Shown: positions 1 to 9,154, numbered from the stretch's first letter. The stretch is 64,000 nucleotides of DNA from CAYVKM01 sp964452045 (GCA_964452045.1 CAYVKM010000004.1:1-64000), one strand, 5' to 3'. Translations and numbers: made by a program. Notes: generated from the sequence alone by a model not told the origin.

Positions 1-1712
1 CAGGAGTCATAGCAACTCGGAAACCAGTAAGGTCGGGTTTGTCCGTTTAGGGGCTCATCCGAACCCACCAATCCGTTTGGTAAAGGCTTATTAGGAGAAA
101 CTTGCTCAAGTTTATCCACATCCGGCCAGACGCTCCCGGCCATGCTTTCGCCAATGATGTATGGCTTCTCCGGAAGTGAATCCAATTGTTCCGGAAGATC
201 GATAAGCATATGCTTTGCCCAGCGATTGTTATTCCAGTAGTTATCTTCACCATACCAATCGGATATGGCTAGGTTGCTCAACCAGAACCAGGAGCTGTTA
301 TCCTGGACCGGGGTATCGGTCAGATTTCTTGCCAGGTGCACCAGCTCTTTCATCACTTCCTGGTCTTTTACCCCTGCTTCTACCGAGATTGAGCGCAAGA
401 TGATCGAGGGATGATTTCGGTCCCGTTTAAAAAATGCCGGAAATAATCGGCGATAAGTAGAGAGCTCCTCCTGTGAAAATACATTATGCCAGGTAGGATA
501 TTCCTCCCAGATCAGCATCCCCATGCTGTCTGCAATGTCATAAAAATAATCGGGCATGATCATCAGACAAATAGTTTCGGCATTAAAACCTAGGCTTTTA
601 TAATATTTGAATTCCTCAATAACTATTTCAGGGGGTGGCGCGGGTGACACAATTCTGGGATAATTCCCCCAATTGAGCACACTGCGGATATTAAGTTTTT
701 GGTCATTTAGAAAAGCGTTACTGCCGGCAATTTTAATGCTGCGAAATGCAAATCTTTGTGATACTTGGTCAATTATCTGTTCATCTTCTTGGGAGATGAA
801 CTGCACAGTCGCTTCATACAGATTGGGGGATTCAGGTGACCACTTGCGAAAGTTATCTAAATTCGCCTGGACAATAATTGTATTGTCTTTAATTTGATAT
901 TTATCTGTTTTAAAGATCTGGGATCCATTATTGAATATTTTTATTTTGATTAAAGGTTTAACTTTACTGGAATCCCATTGACCAAAAAATTCCAGGCGAA
1001 CTTCTACCTGACCAGTCTCAAGATCCGTTTTAATATTTATCCCATCCGGCTGAATGGTAACCTGCCCAGTCGCATACAACCGGACATCCTGCCAGATGCC
1101 CCCATGATGGGGAGCAACCACACTCAGAAAACCCTGGGTGATATGTCCGGGCAGTTCATCCACATAAACCAACAATTGGTTATTTCCAGGTTTCAGTGCA
1201 TCAGTTATTTCCAGGGTCCAGCGGGCATAATCCCCGGCATGACCGCCCACCCATATCTGATTTACCCACACGCCTGCAACCGTGGCCACTGCATCAAATT
1301 CCAACCAGATACGGTTCCCTGTTTTCTGCCAATCCGAAGGTATGGCAAAATCTTTTCGGAACCAGCCGGCTCCATTGTATTCAATACCGGCCACTAGCTC
1401 CCAGGCTGATGGAACTTCGATTTTCCTCCAGTTACTCTCAGGATCAAGATAATTCAGGGGATTTTTCTGCATTTCATTCGGAATGATTTCCGGATAATCC
1501 GGGTGATATTGGGGTGGATCAAAAGAACCGCTCCTGGAGGATAAAATATCCACCACCGGATCTGTAGCAAGAAACTCCCAGCTACCGACCAGGGAGATGG
1601 AATGTGGTCTTTGATAAGCCAGGAGATTTGAAATATCAAAAATTAGCAGAAGGATAAAAATTTGCAGGATGTGAAAAGTTCGAATTGTTAGTTTAGGATA
1701 GTTTGATTTCAT
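1..1712 (-). CDS. Secreted glycoside hydrolase family 2 protein (partial, cut by window edge)
   Basis: The frame is open from an ATG at 1712 down to base 1 without a stop, giving the first 570 residues. Residues 1-32 form a signal peptide with a hydrophobic core. Residues about 95-215 match the GH2 sugar-binding jelly-roll (GAGWFRKDF, GGIWQDVRL), an Ig-like domain follows to about 325, and then the TIM barrel (RNHPSII at 432-438). The expected general acid Glu is E445, but the usual Trp-Ser-x-Gly-Asn-Glu is Arg-Ser-Ile-Ser-Val-Glu here, so the conserved Asn is lost. GH2 enzymes cleave beta-galactosides, glucuronides or mannosides outside or in the periplasm; substrate is unknown. It follows the araB-like gene after 66 bases, on the same strand. 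Family call is firm, activity is not. Confidence 0.78.
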   Translation of the reverse strand, partial: MKSNYPKLTIRTFHILQIFILLLIFDISNLLAYQRPHSISLVGSWEFLATDPVVDILSSRSGSFDPPQYHPDYPEIIPNEMQKNPLNYLDPESNWRKIEVPSAWELVAGIEYNGAGWFRKDFAIPSDWQKTGNRIWLEFDAVATVAGVWVNQIWVGGHAGDYARWTLEITDALKPGNNQLLVYVDELPGHITQGFLSVVAPHHGGIWQDVRLYATGQVTIQPDGINIKTDLETGQVEVRLEFFGQWDSSKVKPLIKIKIFNNGSQIFKTDKYQIKDNTIIVQANLDNFRKWSPESPNLYEATVQFISQEDEQIIDQVSQRFAFRSIKIAGSNAFLNDQKLNIRSVLNWGNYPRIVSPAPPPEIVIEEFKYYKSLGFNAETICLMIMPDYFYDIADSMGMLIWEEYPTWHNVFSQEELSTYRRLFPAFFKRDRNHPSIILRSISVEAGVKDQEVMKELVHLARNLTDTPVQDNSSWFWLSNLAISDWYGEDNYWNNNRWAKHMLIDLPEQLDSLPEKPYIIGESMAGSVWPDVDKLEQVSPNKPLPNGLVGSDEPLNGQTRPYWFPSCYDS

Positions 1713-1778
1713 GATAATCCAGACGTTTTAATTTAAAGGAAACCCATAAAATTAAAGTATAAGAATACGATATGATCT

Positions 1779-3458
1779 TTATGGTGAGACGGATCGTTTT
1801 ATTTCCAGGAGTTCTTTCATGATCGGATACATTTCCAGGGAAGTATTTTTTATCCCGAATCCATCGTGTAATTTTTTGTAGACCTGGTAAAGTCGCTGGT
1901 ATGTTTTTACTTCCCTCTCCCTGGGATTATAAACTTTTTCCTTTACCCGGCAGACGCGGCTCTGCACTGCTTCGATATTTTCAAATCCCTTATTTCCCTT
2001 CAGGGCAGCAAATCCACCATAAATGGCCGCCCCGAGAGCCACAGTCTGGGCACTTTTTGCGACTTGCATTGGTCGTTGCAAGACATCTGCGTAAATTTGC
2101 ATGACCAGGGGATTTTTTTCGGCAATTCCGCCACAATTGATCACCTTATCGATTTTCACCCCATGTGTTTCCATTTGTTCGATAATTCGCCTGGCACCAA
2201 AGGCGGTTGCTTCGATCAAAGCCCGGTATATTTCATAATCAGTGGTGTGCAGAGTTTGTCCGACCAGCAAACCAGTCAGGCGAGGATCGGTCAGGATATT
2301 CCGGTTACCGTTGTTCCAGTCAAGGGCCAATAAACCACTCTCACCGGCCTTTAATTTTTCTGCCTGCTTTGTCAATACCAGATGATGTTTCTCATCCTCA
2401 TTTCTAACCCGGGAAACGAACCAGTTAAAAATATCCCCCACCGCGGATTGACCGGCCTCGATACCGATATATCCCGGCAGTACTGAACCGGGCACGATGC
2501 CGGCCACGCCGGGAATATCCAATTCTGTTCCATCGTCCGGTTGGACCATGATGTCGCAGGTGGAAGTGCCGATTATTTTTACAAATATGCCTTTTCCCAC
2601 ACCGGAACCAACCGCACCCAGATGGGCATCCAGTGCACCCACTGCAACCGGAATTGCTTTTGGCAATTCAAATTTCTGGCACCACTCTCTGCTCAAAACA
2701 CCTGCAATCTGGTCGCTGGTAACAGCCTGGGAATAGAGCCGATTTCTTAAATCGGCAAAATCTGGTGACAAGTGGTGGAGGAATTCCGTATCAGGAAGTC
2801 CGCCCCAATCTGGGTGAAACATCGCCTTATGTCCGGCGGCGCAGATATTTCTTTTAACCTTTCGAACATCATTATTCCCACAGATCAGGGCCGGGATGTA
2901 ATCGGACAGCTCGAGCCAGGAGTACGCAGTTTTGAAAACTTTGGGGTCGACCTTTAGGCAATGGAAAATTTTAGAAAAAAACCATTCCGAAGAGTAGGCA
3001 CCCCCGCATTTTTTTAGGTAGGCCGGACGCATTTTGCGCGCCAGGTCAGTAATTTCGGCGGCTTCTGCAGCGGAGGTATGATCCTTCCACAGCCAGGTCT
3101 GGGCGTTCAAATTATCTTTGAATTCATCCCGGAATGCCAGCGGGGTAGCTGTTTCATCTACCGGTAGGGGACTGGAACCGGTACCATCTGAACCAATCCC
3201 TTTTATATCATCCAAACGAATGCCAACGCTTCTGGCTTTTTTGAGGATCCGGGTGAAGACCTTTGCAAATGAAACCGAATAATCACCAGGATACTGCCGC
3301 GCCAGATGGGGATTTTTGTTATCCAGTAGGACGCCCAATTCACCGCTCTGATAATTCTCGGTTTCACTGACAATTTCCTCACCACTGATCAGATCGAGCA
3401 GTAATGCCCGGACGGAATTGGTTCCGAAATCCAGACCAATAGAATAATATGATTTCAT
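1779..3458 (-). CDS. araB: FGGY-family carbohydrate kinase, ribulokinase-like
   Basis: 559 residues, the normal length for AraB (about 550-565). The N-terminal FGGY domain starts at once with GLDFGTNSVRAL (8-19), and WKDHT at 124-128 is typical of ribulokinases. The catalytic base should be D277 in GALDAHLGAVGSG. AraB phosphorylates L- or D-ribulose with ATP in the cytoplasm; some members take other ketopentoses, so the exact sugar is open. No araA or araD is present here. It lies 8 bases downstream of the sugar-binding lipoprotein gene and is probably co-transcribed with it. An AGGAA motif precedes the ATG. A xylulokinase paralogue lies at 5767, so the two probably handle different ketopentoses. 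Confidence 0.8.
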   Translation of the reverse strand: MKSYYSIGLDFGTNSVRALLLDLISGEEIVSETENYQSGELGVLLDNKNPHLARQYPGDYSVSFAKVFTRILKKARSVGIRLDDIKGIGSDGTGSSPLPVDETATPLAFRDEFKDNLNAQTWLWKDHTSAAEAAEITDLARKMRPAYLKKCGGAYSSEWFFSKIFHCLKVDPKVFKTAYSWLELSDYIPALICGNNDVRKVKRNICAAGHKAMFHPDWGGLPDTEFLHHLSPDFADLRNRLYSQAVTSDQIAGVLSREWCQKFELPKAIPVAVGALDAHLGAVGSGVGKGIFVKIIGTSTCDIMVQPDDGTELDIPGVAGIVPGSVLPGYIGIEAGQSAVGDIFNWFVSRVRNEDEKHHLVLTKQAEKLKAGESGLLALDWNNGNRNILTDPRLTGLLVGQTLHTTDYEIYRALIEATAFGARRIIEQMETHGVKIDKVINCGGIAEKNPLVMQIYADVLQRPMQVAKSAQTVALGAAIYGGFAALKGNKGFENIEAVQSRVCRVKEKVYNPREREVKTYQRLYQVYKKLHDGFGIKNTSLEMYPIMKELLEIKRSVSP

Positions 3459-3466
3459 TGTATTTC

Positions 3467-4396
3467 CTAAATGAATTCCTGTGCGTTACTGGAATCAATT
3501 GTCGCGGTTTGCAGGGTTATATTTTTATCTACCGATTCTCCGTTAAGAATTTTCAAGGCCGTCTTGATGGCTTCACCGCCCCCGGTTGGGTAGAGGAAGG
3601 TTGCGCTTAGTTCCCCGTTGAGAACGGCCTGTGCTCCGCCTTCCGGACCAGGTAATCCATCGATGCCGATGAAGAATATCCCCTGATCCCGATTGGCATT
3701 CTTTGCGGCAATATAAGCACCCATGGCCATCGGATCGTTGTGACCATAAACCAGATTTATTTTTTCGAACCTTTGCAGGGCATTTTCCATAATTTCTCGT
3801 CCTTTGCGCCGCAGCCAAGCGCCATCCTGTTCATAGATAATTTTAATATCCGGATATTCAGCAATGCCTTTAATAAAACCCTCATGACGTTCGATTGCCG
3901 GGGTGGACCCTTTGAGTCCCCAAATCTCTATCACACTTCCTTTTCCGCCAAGTAATTTTGCTGCGTATTTTCCGGCGGCTTCTCCGATAACTCGGTTATC
4001 TGCACCGATAAAACAGGTATATGAGTCCGAAAGGATTTTACGGTCCAGTACAATAACCGGAATACCTTTAGTAAAAGCTTTTTCAACAACCGCCGTCAGG
4101 GGCTGTGCTTCATTGGGGGAAATGATCAATAAATCGATTTCTTTAACAATAAAATTTTCTACATCAGCGACCTGTTTGGAATTATCCTGCTGGGCGTCTG
4201 CTATAATCAATTCAATTTCAGGATGCTGATCTGCCGCTTCCTGCATTTTTTTATTCATCGCTTCCCGCCAGGGTTCAGCGCTGTTGCATTGAGAAAATCC
4301 AATAATATATTTTTTGTTTTGAGACTTCTGACCGCATGAAATAATATTCATTGCGGTAAAAATTCCAACGATCAGGATGAGCAGTTTAATTTTCAT
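3467..4396 (-). CDS. Periplasmic sugar-binding lipoprotein (Peripla_BP_4, RbsB/YtfQ type)
   Basis: A type I periplasmic binding protein of about 309 residues. I chose the ATG at 4396 over the one at 4414 because GGAG (4404-4407) sits 7 bases before it. The resulting signal peptide ends in the lipobox Ile-Ile-Ser-Cys with the lipidated Cys at residue 21. GFSQCNSAEPWR starts the mature fold, and IGADNRVIGEAAG and FIGIDGLPG are typical of ribose/galactofuranose-type binding proteins. Such proteins deliver sugars to ABC permeases or to sensor kinases. No permease or ATPase gene is in the window, so the partner is missing or outside it. It is the first gene of the leftward group with the araB-like kinase and GH2. 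Confidence 0.82.
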   Translation of the reverse strand: MKIKLLILIVGIFTAMNIISCGQKSQNKKYIIGFSQCNSAEPWREAMNKKMQEAADQHPEIELIIADAQQDNSKQVADVENFIVKEIDLLIISPNEAQPLTAVVEKAFTKGIPVIVLDRKILSDSYTCFIGADNRVIGEAAGKYAAKLLGGKGSVIEIWGLKGSTPAIERHEGFIKGIAEYPDIKIIYEQDGAWLRRKGREIMENALQRFEKINLVYGHNDPMAMGAYIAAKNANRDQGIFFIGIDGLPGPEGGAQAVLNGELSATFLYPTGGGEAIKTALKILNGESVDKNITLQTATIDSSNAQEFI

Positions 4397-4702
4397 ATTG
4401 ATTCTCCGCTTCATTTAAATGGGATGAACTTTACGCACTGGTAACACAATATTTTCTCGAGAAACTACGGAAAGATTTTGATAAGAATCTGTGAATTTTC
4501 AAAAATACTCAAATTACAGTTTTATAAGAACTTATTACCATAAAATATATAAGTAAACAGTCATAAAATCAATATTAAATCCGAAAGTCTGATCTGTCTT
4601 AACATTTGTCTGTTTATTATGAAATATTTTCTTTCTATTTACTTGGTATTTAGGTTTTATAAATTATTTGTGAACTGAATTGAATGAAGGATCGGTTTAA
4701 CT
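4397..4702. other. Divergent promoter region between two sugar operons
   Basis: 306 bases of AT-rich DNA between the leftward lipoprotein-araB-GH2 group and the rightward PfkB gene. It must carry both promoters. I see the palindrome at 4453-4464 but no convincing pair of -35 and -10 boxes on either strand, and no RNA gene. Confidence 0.6.
4453..4464. promoter_or_regulatory. Perfect 12-bp palindrome TTTCTCGAGAAA, candidate operator
   Basis: The 12-mer is its own reverse complement with a central CG, as in LacI-family operators. It lies 57 bases upstream of the lipoprotein start at 4396. Its arms differ from those of the TGTTA-n-CG-n-TAACA sites elsewhere, so a different regulator would be needed. 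A 12-bp palindrome can arise by chance. Confidence 0.3.
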
Positions 4703-5677
4703 ATGCAGGATTTTCAGATTATCGTTCCGGGTGGTTTAAATACTGATATAGTTGGGTTAGGGGTGGAGAGAATTCTGGGACCGGGGGAGTTGACCCTGGG
4801 TGGAGAATTAAAAATTGGACCTGGAGGTAAGGCACGGAATATGGCCCAGATGGCTGCCACTTACTTGGGAAAAGGTCAAGTGGCGATGATTGGACGGAGC
4901 AGCCGCGATCCCTTCGGACTTTGGGAAGTGCCAATTGCCTCCCTTAAAAATGTTGGTGTTGATATCAGTTTTGTCAAAGTAACCGAATTTAGTGAAAATG
5001 GAAATATTTTTCCGGGGATTGCCCTGATTCCAGTGGCCAAAAGCGGGCGAAATCAAATTTATGTTTTACCGGGGGTAAACCTGGATTTCAGCCCGGAGGA
5101 TATTGAGAACGCTTCAATATTATTTCGAAATCCAAGCCGGAAAAAGGTGATGATCCTGGCCTTGGAAATCCCGCTAGCGACGGCCAAGTCTGCCATCAGG
5201 AAAGCTCATGAAAACCATATCCGGATTATCCTGGATCCTGGTGGTATTGAAAAGCCAATCGATGATTTGCTGAATGAGAATATCTTTTTAATTAAACCTA
5301 ATGAGTATGAGGCGGAAATTATTACCGGTATCCGGATCAAGGATTTTGAATCTGCCCGGCGGTCGGCTCAAAAAATACTCTCCAAAGGTGTACAAAATGT
5401 TTTTATCACCCATGGAGATAAAGGCGGATATCTTTTTAATAATCATATTAACCTGATGATTCAGATTCCCCAGATTGCAAAAAGCAGAATTCATGATGAG
5501 ACCGGGTGTGGCGACCAAGTGACCGCTATTTTGGCAGCCTGTCTATCCGAAGACCGAAGCCTGACTGAATCTGCTGAGATTTCTATTGTAGCCGGTACCC
5601 TGCAATTTTACCGGGCCGGGATACAACCGGTAACCCGAACGGACCTAAATAAGTATATCGAGACCTCCCAAACATAG
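4703..5677 (+). CDS. PfkB-family sugar kinase (ribokinase/fructokinase type)
   Basis: 324 residues, normal for the PfkB family. The N-terminal substrate motif is GPGGKARNMAQMAA (39-52), like the Gly-Gly-x-x-x-Asn signature of ribokinases. The C-terminal anion-hole and catalytic motif is ETGCGD (266-271), with D271 the expected base; the usual form is DTxGAGD. These enzymes transfer phosphate from ATP to a sugar hydroxyl in the cytoplasm; ribose, fructose, ketogluconate and tagatose phosphate are possible substrates. It is the first gene of the rightward operon, followed after 89 bases by the xylulokinase. With mannose coming from the GH38 enzyme and a D-lyxose/mannose isomerase nearby, fructokinase is an attractive reading, but this is inference. 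Confidence 0.8.
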   Translation: MQDFQIIVPGGLNTDIVGLGVERILGPGELTLGGELKIGPGGKARNMAQMAATYLGKGQVAMIGRSSRDPFGLWEVPIASLKNVGVDISFVKVTEFSENGNIFPGIALIPVAKSGRNQIYVLPGVNLDFSPEDIENASILFRNPSRKKVMILALEIPLATAKSAIRKAHENHIRIILDPGGIEKPIDDLLNENIFLIKPNEYEAEIITGIRIKDFESARRSAQKILSKGVQNVFITHGDKGGYLFNNHINLMIQIPQIAKSRIHDETGCGDQVTAILAACLSEDRSLTESAEISIVAGTLQFYRAGIQPVTRTDLNKYIETSQT

Positions 5678-5720
5678 ATCTTTGAATGCGTAATATTCGA
5701 AAATAATGCTTGATTTTTTC

Positions 5721-5734
5721 TGTTACCGCTAACA
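5721..5734. promoter_or_regulatory. Candidate LacI-type operator, TGTTACCGCTAACA
   Basis: A 14-bp palindrome (two inner mismatching positions) with central CG. It matches TGTTAGCGTTAACA at 25548-25561 in all fixed positions. A -10-like TATATT at 5738-5743 follows directly, so a bound repressor would cover the promoter of the xylulokinase operon. LacI/GalR proteins generally bind palindromes with central CG; the assignment of the site to that family is inference. Confidence 0.5.
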
Positions 5735-5766
5735 TTTTATATTAGTTAAAAGAGAGTCCTTCACCA

Positions 5767-7314
5767 ATGGAAAATCTCTTTCTGGGCATCGATTCTTCCA
5801 CCCAAAGTTGTAAAATTATTTGTATCGATTCCGATGAGGGAACGATTGTCTTTCAGGATTCGGTAAACTACGACCGGGATTTGCCAGAGTTTGGTACGAA
5901 GGACGGCGCTATTCCTTCCCGGGAGCCCGGTGTGTCTGAGGCCGATCCCCGAATGTGGATCCGGGCACTGGAATTACTATTTGACCGATTAATAAATATT
6001 AAATTTCCGCTGAATTTAATCAAAGCAATTTCTGTCTCCGGGCAGCAGCACGGTCTGGTTTGTATGGACTCGCAGGGTAATCTTACCCGCAAGACCAGCA
6101 AATTATGGAATGATGTTTCCACCAAAGAGGAATGTGAGATTCTGACTGAAGCCGTTGGTGGCAAACAAGCGATGATCAAGAAAATTGCTAACAGTCAACG
6201 ACCGGGATATACCGCCAGTAAAATACTAAATTTTTATCACCATGAACCGGAGGCAGCGGCAAAGACTAAAATATTTTTCCTGGTCCATAACTACCTGAAC
6301 TGGTTCCTTACCGGCGGGATTGCCCGCATGGAACCGGGGGATGTGTCCGGAATGGCCCTTTCCTTTCCCGGATCCCACCAGTGGTCGGAAAAAGTCTGCT
6401 CGGCCATAGCCCCGGATTTTACCACAAAACTGCCACCAGTACGAAAATCTGATCTGAGTATCGGTCCAATTTCCGGAAATCTGGTCCAACGATATGGTTT
6501 TTCATCCACCTGTCGAATCGATGCAGGTAGTGGTGATAATATGTACGGGGCCATCGGGACCGGTAATGTTCGTCCGGGAATTGTTACAATTAGTCTGGGA
6601 ACCAGCGGTACCGCTTATATCATTCTGGATGAACCCTATGTAGATCCCTTGGGAGAAATCGCCCTGTTTTGTGATAGTACCGGTAAATTCATGCCACTGC
6701 TTTGTGTCTCAAATATGGCCAATGGTTATAACGATTTATTGCGAATCCATAAATTGGATCATGATAAATTTGATCAGTTGCTCAAAAAGACCTCGCCGGG
6801 GAACGACGGTAAATTCATCTTCCCCTGGTTTGTCGGGGAACGAACACCGGACCTGCCGAAAGCCAAACCAATTTTCTGGGGATTTGGTCTGGAGGATTTT
6901 CAACTTCAGACCATGTGCCGGGCAGTTCTGGAAGGTCACATTCTGAATTTATTTGATGGTTATCGGCGCCTGCCGGTGAATTCACGTGAGATCAGATTGA
7001 CCGGTGGGTTGAGTAATTCTGACAGCTGGTGTCAAACGATTGCCGATATTTTTGATTGCGAAACTGTACCGGTTAAAGGCGAAGGAGCAGCTCTGGGAGC
7101 CGCCTTACACGCAGCCTGGGTTTACTTTAAGGAAAACAACAATCAGGACAGACTAGATGAGCTGGTTGACGGATTTGTCATTCTGGATAAAGGTCGCCGA
7201 AAAAAACCAGTAAATGCAGGAGCTTATCAGAATTTAAAAAAAGTCTATAGCGAAGCAAGCCGCCGACTCCGGCAGGGTAGTGGGGATATTGATCCATTCT
7301 TACAAGTCTTATAA
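5767..7314 (+). CDS. xylB: FGGY-family kinase, xylulokinase-like
   Basis: 515 residues, close to the family norm of about 490-520. The N-terminal phosphate loop is GIDSSTQSCK (7-16), SGQQHGLV (91-98) is the xylulokinase signature region, and D257 in DAGSGDNMYGAIG is the expected catalytic base. The C-terminal FGGY domain carries LTGGLSNSDSW and GEGAALGAALHA. Xylulokinase phosphorylates D-xylulose to xylulose 5-phosphate for the pentose phosphate pathway. The next gene is a D-lyxose isomerase, whose product is D-xylulose, and a GH31 alpha-xylosidase and a xylose-isomerase-fold protein lie further down the same operon. That context supports xylulose as substrate. A candidate operator sits 33 bases upstream. 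Confidence 0.83.
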   Translation: MENLFLGIDSSTQSCKIICIDSDEGTIVFQDSVNYDRDLPEFGTKDGAIPSREPGVSEADPRMWIRALELLFDRLINIKFPLNLIKAISVSGQQHGLVCMDSQGNLTRKTSKLWNDVSTKEECEILTEAVGGKQAMIKKIANSQRPGYTASKILNFYHHEPEAAAKTKIFFLVHNYLNWFLTGGIARMEPGDVSGMALSFPGSHQWSEKVCSAIAPDFTTKLPPVRKSDLSIGPISGNLVQRYGFSSTCRIDAGSGDNMYGAIGTGNVRPGIVTISLGTSGTAYIILDEPYVDPLGEIALFCDSTGKFMPLLCVSNMANGYNDLLRIHKLDHDKFDQLLKKTSPGNDGKFIFPWFVGERTPDLPKAKPIFWGFGLEDFQLQTMCRAVLEGHILNLFDGYRRLPVNSREIRLTGGLSNSDSWCQTIADIFDCETVPVKGEGAALGAALHAAWVYFKENNNQDRLDELVDGFVILDKGRRKKPVNAGAYQNLKKVYSEASRRLRQGSGDIDPFLQVL

Positions 7315-7337
7315 AGATAAAATAAAGGGAGATATTA

Positions 7338-7880
7338 GTGAAATTATCAGAGGCGAAGGAATTAAGGGAAAAAACATATCAGATGCTCCGGGAAGCGAAT
7401 ATCGTAATCTCTCCCGAAGAAAGGGCAAATATCGAGATCGCTGATTTTGGACTGGACGACATAAACAATATGGGCTTACAGCTGGTGGTGTATGAAAATA
7501 ATGACCGTTATTGCGCCAAGGAACTAGTACTGTTTCCCCGGCAAACCTGTCCGGAACACCGGCATCCGCCATTAAGTCATCAGAACATCGGAAAACAGGA
7601 AACCTTTCGGTGTCGTTGGGGTGAGGTATACCTCTATCTGGATGGCGAGCCAACCAAAGATCCAAAAGCGGTAATTCCTAGGAAATATAAAGATTATTTC
7701 CAGGTTTGGAAGGAAATCATTCTAAAACCGGGTGATCAGTTTACTTTGCCTCCCAACACCAAGCACTGGTTCCAAGCCGGGGATAATGGGGCGATTGTCT
7801 CGGAATTTTCTTCTACCAGCAGCGATGAGATGGACATTTTTACCGATCCGAATATAAACCGACTTCCGGTTTACGAATAA
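7338..7880 (+). CDS. D-lyxose ketol-isomerase (cupin)
   Basis: 180 residues starting with GTG, a short gap after xylB; AAAGGGAG at 7324-7331 is a good ribosome site. It is a single cupin domain with the metal ligands H74 and H76 (EHRH), E88 (KQETF) and H143 (TKHW), the set expected for D-lyxose isomerases of the E. coli sugar isomerase type. These enzymes interconvert D-lyxose and D-xylulose and often D-mannose and D-fructose with Mn or a similar ion in the cytoplasm. In this operon the product could feed the xylulokinase upstream; with mannose from the GH38 enzyme it could feed a fructokinase. Family call is strong, the in vivo sugar is not settled. Confidence 0.82.
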   Translation: MKLSEAKELREKTYQMLREANIVISPEERANIEIADFGLDDINNMGLQLVVYENNDRYCAKELVLFPRQTCPEHRHPPLSHQNIGKQETFRCRWGEVYLYLDGEPTKDPKAVIPRKYKDYFQVWKEIILKPGDQFTLPPNTKHWFQAGDNGAIVSEFSSTSSDEMDIFTDPNINRLPVYE

Positions 7881-7903
7881 ATCGTTCTATACAGGTTTAC
7901 TAG

Positions 7904-9073
7904 ATGGAAGAAGAGTGGACAGCAAAAAAAAGGTTTATCGCCGCTTTGGAAAGGCGAAAGGCGGACCGATTACCCGCAACAACCCACCATGTGATGCCTT
8001 ATTTTCTGGAAAAATACATGGATGGGATCCCATACCAAAAATTCTTCGATCACTTTGGATTGGATCCTATCAATTGGGTGGTTGCCCAGCGACCCAACCA
8101 GGAGAATAGCGAATATTATGATCCTACCCAGAAAGAATTTGGTTTTCTGGAACCTCAACGTATCTGTTCCGATAATTGGCGAATTAGACCGGAAATTGTC
8201 TCCGATCCCGATTATAAGACCATCCTGTACAATATCGAAACACCTCAAAAAACCCTTTCCATGATCCTGCAAAGTAATAATTACACAACCTGGGTTTCTA
8301 AACGTTTGATTGAACAGAAAGGTGACATAGACATCCTGGCCAAGTACGGAACCATGCCGTTGTGTGATGTGGAAAAGGTTAATACTGAGGCGGTTAAATT
8401 TGGTGAGCGTGGATTGATCCGTGGATTTATCCCTGGTTTTGATATTTATGGTCAGTCCGGTTGCTGGCAGGATGCAGCTGTCCTTTATGGAGTGGAACAG
8501 CTCATTATGGAAACTTTCTACGATCCGCAATGGGTGCATGCTTTCATGAAAATTTTGCAGGAGCGAAAAAGGACTTATTTGGTCTCCATAAAAGGTGCCC
8601 GGTTTGATGTGATTGAGCATGGAGGTGGTGACGCCTCTTCTACTGTAATTTCTCCGGAAATTCTGGAAACCTTTGTCCTGCCATATGATGCAGAACTAAC
8701 CGACCTGGCGCACCGGATGGGTCAGCGGGTGGTATACCATACCTGTGGTGGCATGATGCCCTTCCTGGAAATGATTGCGGCCACTAAACCGGATGCGATG
8801 GAAACGTTTACGCCATCTTCCATGGGTGGAGATACCGTTCTGAAAGAAGCAAAGCGGAGAATTGGAAACCGGGTCTGTATGATCGGCGGTTTTGACCAAT
8901 TTCATTATTTCCAGGATTGCTCTCCGGATGAAACCAGAAAGGCAGTCCGACAATGTTTTGAGGATGCCGGGGAAGGGGGTGGATTTATTCTAGCTCCCTC
9001 GGACCACTTTTTTGATGCTGATACCCAGCTCATCGCAGCCTTTGCTGATGAAGCAAAGAAATGCCGTTATTGA
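7904..9073 (+). CDS. URO-D superfamily protein 1
   Basis: 389 residues, uroporphyrinogen decarboxylase (URO-D) fold. It is not HemE: the N-terminal Arg-Gln-Ala-Gly-Arg substrate loop is absent. In the corrinoid methyltransferases MtaA and MtbA, a His-x-Cys pair and a later Cys bind the catalytic zinc. Here H279 and C281 (YHTCGG) are kept, but the position of the later Cys is occupied by Asp (ILAPSDHFF, about D367). It is the first of three such genes in tandem after the D-lyxose isomerase, and no corrinoid-binding protein is encoded nearby. A methyl transfer, decarboxylation or other lyase role cannot be chosen from sequence. Confidence 0.8.
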   Translation: MEEEWTAKKRFIAALERRKADRLPATTHHVMPYFLEKYMDGIPYQKFFDHFGLDPINWVVAQRPNQENSEYYDPTQKEFGFLEPQRICSDNWRIRPEIVSDPDYKTILYNIETPQKTLSMILQSNNYTTWVSKRLIEQKGDIDILAKYGTMPLCDVEKVNTEAVKFGERGLIRGFIPGFDIYGQSGCWQDAAVLYGVEQLIMETFYDPQWVHAFMKILQERKRTYLVSIKGARFDVIEHGGGDASSTVISPEILETFVLPYDAELTDLAHRMGQRVVYHTCGGMMPFLEMIAATKPDAMETFTPSSMGGDTVLKEAKRRIGNRVCMIGGFDQFHYFQDCSPDETRKAVRQCFEDAGEGGGFILAPSDHFFDADTQLIAAFADEAKKCRY

Positions 9074-9154
9074 AAAATTTTTGATGAGGGTGAACTCTTC
9101 CTCCAAAACATACCCTAGTGTTAGTAAACTAGTTTGATTCAAAATAATATTACC

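Noticed and set aside
7970..8620. 216-codon open frame on the minus strand
   Set aside because: It lies wholly inside URO-D protein 1, has no family features and no ribosome site; it is a shadow of the coding strand.
7904..9073. HemE (heme biosynthesis) identity for the URO-D proteins
   Set aside because: The Arg-Gln-Ala-Gly-Arg loop and other substrate residues are absent in all four, and no heme genes are adjacent.
9114..9132. Inverted repeat CTAGT...ACTAG between URO-D genes 1 and 2
   Set aside because: Five-base arms with an AT-rich loop are weak and common; no T run, so neither terminator nor operator can be supported.
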